The translations under genes and the position numbers were made by a program. A model generated the notes under the pieces. It was given only the letters and a program-made list of their open reading frames with translations. It was not told where the DNA came from and did no database searches. From positions 310,001 through 374,000 of the forward strand of contig JAGGNK010006482.1 in NCBI GenBank assembly GCA_017590115.1: a stretch of DNA of 64,000 nucleotides, written 5' to 3'. Of this stretch, positions 49,201 to 61,200 are shown in pieces; within the stretch, counting starts at the first letter, position 1, and each line of letters starts with the position of its first letter. The DNA is from Montifringilla adamsi. Lineage: Eukaryota; Chordata; Aves; Passeriformes; Passeridae.

Positions 49201-52200
49201 GGAAGATCTATTATCTTTTCTTCAAAGTCACCAAAGTCACTCTTTTTCTTTAAAAATATGATCTAAACTAGCACACAACTATTTCTGAACATATCTGCAA
49301 ATTTCTGATAGTGATTCTAATGCACTTGGAATTGCTTTGAAGTTCTCACTATAAGAAAACAGCTATCTTTGATCTAACCAACCTTGTGTCTACAGGTAAC
49401 TCCTTGCATGGGAGGACTGGCACTGCTTCTCCTGATTCTACTGGTCCCTCACAAGATCCAGAGAAAGACAGCAGCACACAGAGCACTGAGCATCTCTGGC
49501 ATGATAGGAAGAGCAGATGAGAAGCCAGATGTACACAGAACTACCAAGACTACTTGGTGTCAAGATGTGGGATCACTGGTCAAGAAGTAAGTGGTTTGAG
49601 CTACAAAGGCTCCCTCTGTTGAGGAATCACCATTCCATTATAAAAAAATATGTCCACCGAGTCCCACTTTGCTCCTTTGAGCCACATGCTGTATGCAAGA
49701 GGATGGAAACACCATTAGTAAAAATCTTCCTTCCACTTTTTTACAGGAATGCTGCAAAAGAGATAAAAAATTTCTTTGCTTCTTCTATCTTCCCATTTTG
49801 AGGAGGGGGAAGGGGGTGAAGTTATGTTGGCAGTTTGCTCCTATTTGAATCCAAAGCTCTACTTTATACTAAATTTTCCCTTCCCTACAGGAGCTAGATT
49901 GGTAAAAGTGCATAATTTTCTGGTGTAAATTTATTTATAATTCTTAGCACCCGAGGAAGGTTGGATTAGCATGTCCCAGGCACTCTGTGGTATTTGAGAA
50001 CCTGCTGTGCATGAGGTCAGAGTTTGTGGGACCCCCATATGCTTTATAAAGTAGTTGTCCATGTGTTTTGATGGGCTGAGCTGTGGCTGGCAGATGACAT
50101 CTTCCTTTTAACCACACAAAAATTAAAGATGCATCTGACCTGCAGGGTGGAGTAAAACGAGGACTGGAGCAGGTCGCTCGCTCCTGTGCCCCCGCAGGCA
50201 GGCGGTGCCAGGCGGTGCCAGGCGGTGCCGGGACAGGACGAGGCGCTGGAGCGGCTTTGGGAACAGCAGGTGCCGCTGTGCAGCTGCGCCAGGCAGCTCT
50301 GCCTGCCGCTGCCGCAGGCTGCTTTCCAACCCAACGCTTTTCCGTTAAAGACTTGCTTTCCTGGGACATCGTTTGTCTTTGGAATGTTCTTCCAGATGAT
50401 CCAGCGTTTTCTAGCTGCCCGCTAAATCTGCGTCCTCTTTACATCCTTAGTAGCGGGTACATTAGAGATCGGTTTTGTAGGATCACAATTTGTAGGCACT
50501 ACATCCTGAAGTGAATTTTAAAAAATAATTTCCTGAATCAAAAATGAACCTTTCTGACATTTCAACAACTAGACTATCTCCAAAGCTGCTTTCCTACAGA
50601 GATGTTTGAGTGTAAAAAATAGATCTTTTTCTTTTCTTTTCCTTTAGCAATTGATTCCCATTTTCTTTTCCTCGGACAATTGATTTCCAAAGCATAAAGA
50701 CATACTGCCAAAAAACTATGTGGTTCCACTTTTAATCAAGTCCAAGAGCACTTTATCTTTGGGAAATAGAGAATTAGGTTCATTTCTTAACAAATCCTCT
50801 AGTTTGGTGGTCACCTGATCATTTGCAGCATGCATCTCTATTGACCTCAAAGGAGATTTTTTCCTGAACTATTAATGACAAAGAGTCAGGCAAAAATTGA
50901 ATTTTCTCCTAGGATAGGGCAGGAAGGAGACAAGGTTTAGACAGTTTTCAAAAATGTTTCTTCTTTTGTCTGAAACTTGCTGTGGAGATTGAGTCTATTT
51001 TTACTCACTCAGGTAGGGTTAAGGAGTGCTCCAGCCCAGCTCAGACCCAGACGTTGCTCTCATTTATACTGGTTACAGAAACAGCTTAAAACCTGAGGCA
51101 TTTAGACTTGAACAGAGAACCCTTTCCTTTAGGTACTAAGCCATTAAATTCTTGCTCACTCTCTATTGTTATACTTCTGCTATCAAAAAATTCACAGCAA
51201 TTGTTTTGGCAGAAGTTGGCATGAAATCTGCAAGAGACCAGGATTTAACATTAAATCAGTAGGTCATACCCTTTGCTCTAATTAGTGCTTTATTGTTGAA
51301 TTTCATAATAAAGCCTGATCAGAGTTCAGATATTCAAGGGAGTGGATTTTGATTACAAGATGTCTGAACACATTGTTTTGTTATTGCTTGAAATCCTGGG
51401 TGTTGCAGGTAGGTTTTCCCTTTTTCCTCACACCATTCTTTCTAATATCTCTCAGCTGGTTGTGGTTTTTTTTCTACTTTCAGCTGTAGTTTTGTCTGTT
51501 CCTCACTGGGTCTCACTGCCATGGCCTTTGTCACTGGAGCCCTGGGAATGTGGATGCCTCTGTTTCTGTACAGAGCTCAGGTTGTGCAGGGCCTTGTCCC
51601 ACCATGCCTCCAAGACTCGTGCAATTCATCTAACAGGTGAGCTGTGCCTAGGGAGCACACCTGGAAACGCTGCAGGGTGCTCAATCACAGCTGGTTTCCA
51701 GAGGGGAGGGCAGGATGTGACCCAGCGCTTCTCGTGAAGGCAGTGGGGTGTGAATGTTAAATTGCCTCCAGGTATCTGAGACACTCCCCTTTGGTTGTTT
51801 GTTTACAATCACTCAGTTAACTGGAAAGATGCTGCCAGCTCTATTTAAGTAAAGTGGGAAGAAGCAGTAATAGTAACAGCTGTGGGGGAAAAGGAGAAGC
51901 TTTAGCAAGGAGTTTTTAGTTGACAAATGACTGTGCACCCCAAGTTACTTAAATGCCCATTTAAGTATATTTAAATCTTGTGTTGTAGTAACTTGCCTAT
52001 TATCTTCTTCTTATTCTGTTTTCATAATCTATGCCATGTTGGTGAGTTCATTGTGGCTGCCAGCTTGAAGAAAGCTTGCTGATTTTTATGTAGTATCAGA
52101 TCATCACACCAAACCAGGATCTTGTGAATAGCTGCCAGCAGAACTCTGCTTACAGAGCATGTCCAGACCAATGAAGATTCATTAACAGTATCAAATATTG

Positions 52201-55200
52201 TATAAGAAGGGGAATTTACACTAGTAGAACACTTTGAAGTAGTTGACACACCTTTTTGTACATCCCTTTTCCCCACCAAGGAAGAGAAGCTTTTCTTCAC
52301 AGTGCGTTGTCCAGAATACAAAAATGTATTCAGTGTTCCTCTTGAGTCTTCACAGCTTCCCTCAGTAACAGTGAGCACTGGGACTGACTCCTGGCAGTGG
52401 TCTCCATACAAGTATCCCTTTCTCCAGGAGGTACCCCAAGTCTTGTTTCAGTCTCTGCTTTTGTAATGGATTTCAGAGAGCTAAGTGCTTACTGCATGGC
52501 CTTTCCAGGTAAAGACACTTAAAGGGAAAAGCAGTAATGACACCTTGAATGTATCCTCTGCTAATGGGATTTTTCTGTCTTTCTGCAATGGAATAACTGA
52601 GTCAACTCAGAAGTGATTTCTGAGTTGTAGCAAAACCAGATGGATCGAAGAATCATTCCAAAATCCTTCAATGGGAAATGAATTGTCCTTCCAGGGATGC
52701 CATCAGTGGCACATTACTTATCAATGAACAGTACTGGGAAGAGAGTGAAATACAGGAGTCTGGCTCAGGGTAGGCAGATGAGGGAAGCTGAACAGTTTAA
52801 GATGTTTGGCTGTATCTGTTCACAGATGCACTTCAAGTAGTTCCTTTGTCAATTTGAAGGTGTTGGCCTCTAGTTTGTTTTCTAATCCACTTCTGAATTA
52901 TTATTCCACAGTAGTGTTTTTAGAGCAGACATGGTCTTCAGGGAAGTGAAACAGAGCATTTGATAGTTTAACCTCATGTACTGCTTCTTATAGGATGCTT
53001 TTAAATCTGACCTTGGCATAAGCTCATGCCAGAAGCAGCATAAGGCTGGTTTTGGACTGTTATTCCAAGGGGATGTAAAGAAACAGAATATAAACTACTA
53101 TGTCAGACCTGATGGTGCTGGAGGAACTGAGCTGCACATTACCAGACCTGCCCAGGGATACTTTTAAAGATGTTTTTCCCTCTGGCTGTTCAGCAGTTTC
53201 AGACTTTGTTTAAGGATCAGGACTGTGTCCCTTAGACTCCTTGGAAACACAGACTCAAATGGCATCACAACTGATTCAAGTCTCAATCCTTTCAATGTAG
53301 ATAAATAGGCAGCGTGAAGTTTTTGTTCAGGTCTTTGTGCAAACACTTTCAAACAGATCAGAGAGATAAGTGAGCATTCTCAGACCCTAAAGGATCCCAC
53401 AGGAGCCTTTTCCCAGTATTAGTCTTCTGTACTTTCCTACTCCTGTCAACTGAACTGTGCTTGGATTTAGTTTTGGCCATTCTCTTTTATTCCAGCTGCA
53501 GGTTTATTTCAACTTCAGTTTACAATACGTGAACATTCTAAACACAATTCCCTGAATGCTTCAATCAACTAATGTCACCTTGGAACTTGCCTCTCTTGAA
53601 CAAATATCTGAGATTATTCTGCCAAATGACAATCTATAATGTCACCATCAAGCTATAGTCAGTGATGGATCAGAATCCTGAAGAACTTGCAGGGAGAGTA
53701 CAAATTTTCTCCAAGTTTGTTATCTTGCATAGCAGTAGCTTTTTTTTTTTTTCTTGTAGAATTATTGAGTTCTTCCTAATCAGCCAGAAAGAAATTAAGA
53801 ATTGGATGTTCTGTAGTTTAAAGGAACAGATCATGTCCCAGCTAGTTACTTTGCTTTGCAGTTAGAAAAAGTTCAGGAAAATGTACAGAACTTGCCATGT
53901 AGCACTCTAAAATATTCAGAAGCACTTGTGCTCAGAATACATTGATCCTGTCCCTGCTTGCCTTCAGAGAATTACAATGCAGTGGCACCACTGATCTTGG
54001 GCAAGAGACTTGCTTTGTCATTGGGGGGGGTCTCATTGGGACAGAGACAAAAGCACACATGCAAGTCCCTTTGGAAGCTGAATCTTCTAAACTATTCAGA
54101 CATGTTCTTTTAAAACATGAACTTGTGGTTCCTGAAGAACACATTTGCATTTGCAGACACACAAAGCTGAATGGTATTGGAAACTCTGTGTTCAGAAAAT
54201 GCTACGTGAACCTGGCAGTAGTTACCTATTCAGTATTCTTTGAACTCTTCTGGGAAGTGGTAGGTGTTTCCCATAGTCAGAGAAGTGACTCATCTCAGCT
54301 GTGCTAACCAGAGGGTTATAATTTAGATGTGTATCATTCCACGTGCTAGGATCTCTTCCAAGGCAGCAGATTGTGATACAGGGTTACTCCATCTGTGTTT
54401 CAGGGATGACTGGGTAGATTGATTCACAGGGTAACCATGATGACTCTGTCTCCTCTAAATCACAGCATGTCCAAGCCAGATCATACAGAGCAAAGCCCTC
54501 CCTGAGCCTGGGTGCATAACACCTGCTCTGTAAATGGGAAATTGTCTTCTCCAGGGGATACAGCCACCATTGCAAAGCCATTGCTTCAGCTGGGGCTTGG
54601 GATTACCTCCATTTAGAAGGAGTGGGAGGGTCACATCAAGTGGAATAAAAGTCAACTTCCCTATTAAGGATTCCTCTGAAACTACAGGTACAAGCTAACA
54701 CCATTTATTTTTCCACAGTACAGTTTTACTATGCTCAGCTGAATCCTTTGCTTTGTCACCAGCCTTATATTTGGAGGCATCACCATTGGGACAGGAATCT
54801 TGGGTATTATTGCTGGGGCAGAAGCTGCAAGACGTTTAAGGAAGATGAACAACAAAGCTGATCCTCTGATCTGTGCCACAAGCATGTTCATTTCTGCCCT
54901 GTGCCTCTACATAGCTCTGATGGTGGCCCAGACAAACATCCTTTCCACTTTTGTAAGTGACAATTAACAAAATGTCTTTTGGCTAGGGAGAATGGGAAGG
55001 GGGAGGAGGAGGCGAGGGGTGGCTTTTGCAGAACTCTCTGCAGTCTTCTAGACCATTAAGAGGTTTCAGTGACTTGTGGCAAGGTATCCAGGTAAGCTGT
55101 GGGCTCTGATGCTCTCTTAGATGAGGTCTGTCCTGTGAGAGCCACGCTGGGCAGTCCTTGGTACAGAATAAAGGGCAGACAGAGCACAAAAACTGGGCTT

Positions 55201-58200
55201 GAGGTCCTGCAGAGTGCCCACACCGAAGAAGAAAATAGTAACTATGCATTTAGCTGCGTTGAAACATGTCCCTTATGCAAAAATATAGTTAAAACAAGTC
55301 TCAATCTTATGTTAATTTTTAATGCTTTGTACCTAATTTAGTATTCTTATTTATTTTTGCTCTCTTAATACTTAAAGGTTGGTGTAGTTGGGACTGTACA
55401 ATACACACTGTTCTAGCTAAGAATAATTTAGCCCTCACCTTCAAAGCCCCAGATCACTAGCTGATCTTCAAAGTCAAGCTTTTGGCAATACAAACTGAAG
55501 TATAAATCATTTAAATTCCATTCTTGGTAAAAGGGAAAACAGAAACTTACTAGGAATGACAAAAAATCCCTGTAAGAGGGAACTGAATGTAAACCCTATT
55601 TCAACTGTAATCTGGTAACAGCTGGGGAAAGACTCCTGTGCATTTTTTCTGTGACTCCACAGCCAAAATCACCATGATTAACATGTAAAGTAAAGTAAAT
55701 TACAGTAATCAACAGTTCTCTGCAAAAGGGCACTTTTGCATGTTTTTTGCTTCTAAGAATAATGCTTGTTCAAAGAGGTTTTCCTTCTGACTCCTCAGGA
55801 ATGTGTATTCCTGTGGAAAAACACCTTTACACCAAGAGAAAACACAAGTGGATTGGCCTGTCTAAGTGTGTGCACACAAAGCAAAATGTGAAGTGTGAAG
55901 ATTATTTTGGATCCAATAGTGGGAATCTGAGTGCCCAGAAGAATTACCCATTGTCTTTTTCTGCTTCTCAGAGTCCCACAAGCTCTACTCATAGTGTGTT
56001 CCTCAGGGGATTTTTTGTCATTAAAGGTAGAGAACACCAGTTTAATTTTTCAGTGTGTGTTAGATGAGTGAATCAATGTATTTGGTTGCAACTACCAAAA
56101 CATACCTTTTATTAGAATCATGGAATCACAGAATCATAGAATCAGGGTTTGGAGTTGGAAGGGACGTTAAAGCTCATCCAGTTCCACTCCCCTGCCATGG
56201 GCAGGGACACCTTCCACTATCCCAGGTTGCTCCAAGCCCTGTCTAACCTTGCCTTGAACACTTGCAGGGATGGGGCTGCCACAGCTTCTCTGGGCACCCT
56301 GTGCCAGGGCCCCACCACCCTCAGAAGGAAGAATTTCTTCCTTATATCTAATAATATATTAATTATAATATCTCTGTCTAAAGCATTGTGAAGGAAAAGA
56401 TGTCTGGATAATGGTCTATACTAAGTTTATCAGTGCTTCAAGGAACATTTTTTCCCAAACTGGTTTGGAGAAGGAAACAAATGAACAGAACAGACAAGAG
56501 CCACAGGATGTATGGATATCCTAGGTCTATTATCTATATTTATTACCTACAGGATATCTATAGGTATACTACGTCTAGTTCTCCTTAGGAGAATGTAAGC
56601 CACCCCTCCAAAAACGTCTGAGTTTGTCACTGTGCCTTTCCTAGGCTGTGTTTTCATCAACCAGGGACAACATCTTGTCAAAGGCCTTATCAAACACAGT
56701 GCTGGCACCTGTTGTAACAATGTGCCATCAGTCTGATTAGTAGATAAGAATATTGTGCCAGGTGCCATGTGACTTTGTGGCCTGTGTTTCTGAAGAGGTT
56801 CTGCTTTCTAGCATTGCTCCACCTCAATGGTGTAACTTTAATCCTTTAATCCTTTTCCTCCTTTAAGTCTCGCTTAGTCTGGGCAGGCTGTTCCAATCTG
56901 TGTCCAGGGCTGGCTGAAAGGGTTAATATTTTCTGAGGCCACAGCTATAAGAACTGTTCAGTGCCCTACCCCTTTTCCTCATGGCTGGGTCTCCATCTGT
57001 GATGGATTAGGGATTTCCCACAGGACACCAAGGTTTTGAGACTGCCTGTCCCTTGGAGTCCATTCCATTTTGGGAGTTCTCTCTCTGAAGGAGCCCTTAA
57101 GAGTACTTGTACTGGCCCAGAGGTGTTCACTTGGCTTCATTTGCATCCCTGTGCACTTTGTAAACCTGTGCTGAATGTTTCTCTTCCATGGATCTTGCTT
57201 TTCTCTTCTTGGGTTCAGTAGTTCATAGCAGTTAATTTGGGAGGCTGGTATACGTTTCCTATTTTGGCTCTTCTGCTGAGGAATTGTGACCCAAACACCT
57301 TCTTTGATTCTTTTCCCCACCTTTAAGGTGACGTTAGTGTTTGTAAGCATAGACAGAGGTGTTTAATTTAGAAGTAATGGGTATGTAGGACAACTCTTAC
57401 ATAGATAAGCACAGTCAGTGAGCCTGCCTCATCCTCACAATATAGAAGGGCAATGCAGAGTATAGTATAGTATAGTATAGTATAGTATAGGATAGTATAG
57501 GATAGTATAGTATAGTCACTGCTTTTTTTCTGTTTTGCAGATTTTTATTGCATTTGGAGAACTGTTTTTGTCTGTAAACTGGGCTGTTGTGACAGACATA
57601 CTGCTGGTAAGTGCTCATGAAACTGTTTCCTTATTTCAAGGTTTTGACAATGTAATATTGTTCCTAAGCCTGCATCTTGGTGGGTTTCTGGGGACAGATG
57701 AACAAACTCCTACAGAGAATCCCCTCGTTGGTATCCTGCTTGGAATCACTGCCACAATGTACTGCTGGGCAAGGATGCCAGTGGCAATAAGGTTGTGGTG
57801 GTGCAGTAGTCCAAGTTATTATAATCCCAGGAAGATGTCCTGATTTGGGTGGAAGTCATGCATGTGGTGCTCTCTAGTGCTGTATGTAATACCCATAGTA
57901 TTTTGGGCTTCTGTAGAGCTGTGTTGTCAGATATCTGCTAGAAAATGGCCTGCTCCAGAAACAAGGTCATTTTGTGCCTATAATCAGGTTTTCTACTTGT
58001 TTTCCAAAGGTTTGAAAGGATGATCCCAATGAGGCAAAGTTGGTAGTCCATGAACTATTAGCAAGTTCCCTTAGTTCAGAATACAGTGCAGATGAATTCC
58101 AGCTCTTGCAAGTCCAGCTCATAAGTGTGCTACACTGCCAGAGCATCAGGCCAGCAGTGATGCTTAAGGGGCTCTTGGGAATTCCAGGACTTGGGAAATC

Positions 58201-61200
58201 ACAAGCCAAGGAATAGCAGTGCATGATTTCATTTGGATTCTGTCATCAGTAATTTCTTTAGAAAGGAGTGATGTGAAAAGCACACATCTTGTAGCACAGT
58301 TTGTCTAGACTGTGATAAGCAGCTTCTTTTTATAATTTCAAAGGTTTTCAGAGTTAGTAATTTTACTTGAGTTTTTATTCTAAATAAAAATTTGGCAACC
58401 TTTCATTTAGGTTGTAGCTCCACAGTCACTAATAGATGTCTGTGTAAACCCTGGGGCAGATACTATAACTGCTGAACTACACAGATCATTATAGTCTTAT
58501 CAACTAGTTTATATGACTTTTTTTTTTAAATAATCTATAATATGAACAAGTTGAATATGGTTTATCAGTGCAATAAGCAAAGAAATGCTTATATCTGATG
58601 GACTGCAGGAAGCTGATTTAAACACCGAAGTTATTTATATGATTGACAATTCTTTTCTTGCTACCTATGGGCATAAGACAAAATATTTAAATTTACACTA
58701 CCCTTTTCTATGAGGAATAGATCACCCAAGGGACCCAAACTCTACTTTGGGATCCCTGTGCTGAGAAACTGTGGATGTGATGGTAACACTAATATTTCAA
58801 GCAGGAAGCTCCCTGTGAGACAGGGACTGTTCAGACAAGTGTGGTACAGGCACAGTGCTGCTGCAGGTGGCACTGAAAGTGGGGAACTTGTAAAGCCATC
58901 AGGACAAGTGAGAGAAGGCACAAAGTTAAGGGACAGCAGAAAGAGATCTTTGGCTGTTTCTTCCCAAGCAAAAGTCATGTGAGTGTTTCCCATTTTATGT
59001 AATAGTGTTTCATTCTAAGGGAGCTGAAATCTATTTGCAGATTGCTGCTGCAAACTTCATGGTCATTATAAATCTTTCATTTGAGAACCGCAGTGAGTGC
59101 ATTCTTGTGTAGCACAACATGCAGTGATGCACAACAGCAGTTCACAAGAAGGACAGAAAAAAAACCTTGCAGCCTGTGGCTCCAGTGGAGCACAGGTCAC
59201 TGGCCCTTGCTATCACAGTTAGAACTGGCAGTTTACCCCTGAGGTCACTGCACTGTGGTCTGAGTTGCTCTGATATACAAATTGCTTGGTATCTCTGCTG
59301 GCCAACTGAACCCAAGTAGTGGACAAGCTGAGCAGAGATGAAAGTATTCCTATTACAGTGTAAAAGGATGAGAAAGTATATTGCCAAATGCTGAGCACTC
59401 TCTAGTGACCAAAGGGACCAGCTGTGAAGCATTGCAGAGCTCTCCTTCCACTGCCTGACCTTGCCTTGGTGTGAGTCTGTTTATCTTTGTATTTCATAGC
59501 TGAAGAGCCTCTCTTTACATTCTGATTGAGATGAAGGAATGGAACTACTTACATTTCATGGGTCTTCAGCAAAGTCCTGCTGACACTGACTGTGCATTAT
59601 GTTCTCTTTCACGGTGCTGCTCTCTGCATGTCAGTTTTCTGCATCTGGAATTTTAATAAAATAGTAAATAATGCAGTCAGCATTAGTCAATTGGCTGCTT
59701 GCTTAAAATCTCAGCCAGCAGCCAGGAGGGTTTTGATTCTTATTTGATTCTCACAGAATGGTCAGAAACAATTATCCTATGAGAAAAGAGCTGAAGCCTT
59801 GCAGCAGTGAACAGGTGCAGAAAAACTGTCACTGGTCCAGACTGACAGTTTTACTTATGTTCTATTTCAGTTTATTTTGAAATAATTGGGCTTTTTTTTT
59901 TTTGCACCAGAAGAAAGTATAAATACCATTGCCATTCTTTTTACATGAGTTGAGGCACCAACTTTTTAAAGTTGCTTTTCTTTGAACTCCTACATCTGCA
60001 TTTTTATTCTGTCCTCTGTCACTGTTAAAGAGGAAGGTGACATCACTGAGTTAGATAATGGTGATACATGGTGAGGAGAGTGAGGCAGATGGTTGCTGTC
60101 AGCTCTTTCTTTCAATTCCTTCCTGAATCCAAACAGAACTTTTGTTCAGTTCCATCACTCCAATCTCAGCTTTCTGAGGGAATGCTACATCACATTGCAG
60201 CCTGCAGGAGATCTGTGGGGAGCATCATTGTCATATCCTGGATCCATGTAGATCTAGAAGAGGAGGAAGTTCTTGTCTCCCAGGTGACCAACATCCCTAA
60301 CTTCCATTTCTTTTAGAATATTGTGGGATTAATTAGCAGCAATATTGTATCAATTGGGAACAACTGGGGAGGTGAAAATTTTGGCATATCAGAGCTCTGT
60401 GGTGCTGTGTTCCCTGGGAACAGACATCAAGTTTATTACCACAAATGTGCTTTGGGTTGGATCTCTTGAATTCTAAATGCTACTAATTGTTTCATCAGAA
60501 AATTATGGAATTGAGCTGAATTTGTAGATGTCTGCTCATTCAGTGACAATCTTACTTGGGAGTTGTGTTTCATCCTGTTGAAATCCCATGAGTTCAGTGT
60601 ATTACTGCTCTTATACTGACTGAAGGGTGCCACAGATAACAGCAGTAATTTCTTTTTCTGCCTTGTTTCCTATATGAACTTGTAGGATTTCTGATAATAT
60701 AGCTGGATTTGCTAATGCATGTTCTTACTTTGCCATGAAAATTACTTTTCTTTCTTCCCACATGGCACAACTAGCCAGACAATGTAGCTAGGAATTCATT
60801 TCTCCTGCGACCTGTGGAGCTGAAGATGCTGACAAAAAAGATGCTGACTGAATGATAAGGACTTCCTCCCTTTGTGGCCGGTGCATCAAGAGGCATTGCA
60901 TGTAGCCACTTTTGTGCCTCCTATTCAGTGTAAACACAGAGGTATCTGCTGAACCACTACAGTCCTAATGTGCAAGAGGAGAAGGGCTGTAGCTGCCTTG
61001 CTGGTTTATTGAGAGGCTGTTCTTGGAGTGTTCCTTATGAAACATGTTTGCCACCTGTGAGGTTACGGAACTCTGTCTTTTAGGTTTTTGGCAGCTAATA
61101 GTGTAGGAGATGCTGGAACTGGAGGGGTTTGGGAAGGCTAACAAGATGTCCCTGTCTTTGGAAGTGCCCTGGGATGTACAGAAGTGTTCACCAACCTGTG

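Larger units (their letters stand above)
49587..51483 (+). other. SPNS3: SPNS3 intron 6, with a GC-rich island
   Basis: A 1.9-kb intron. Its middle (about 50120-50345) is GC-rich and CpG-dense, unlike the rest. No extra coding exon is needed: exons 6 and 7 join in phase to give KKNCSFV. Confidence 0.88.
54953..57540 (+). other. SPNS3: SPNS3 intron 8
   Basis: A 2.6-kb intron containing a minus-oriented CR1 copy (56114-56350) and a TATAG pentanucleotide repeat immediately before the acceptor. Confidence 0.9.

Noticed and set aside
50215..50514. An apparent SPNS3 exon in intron 6 (a frame containing SFVFGMFF)
   Set aside because: The real exon 7 at 51484 encodes [10 protein letters not shown] and joins exon 6 in phase. 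The intronic frame has no Spinster homology and would break the reading frame.
53940..54060. A SINE-like 'cttgggcaagagactt' phrase
   Set aside because: It resembles a piece of MIR-type SINE (CTTGGGCAAGTTACTT), but flanking bases do not follow the rest of the consensus.
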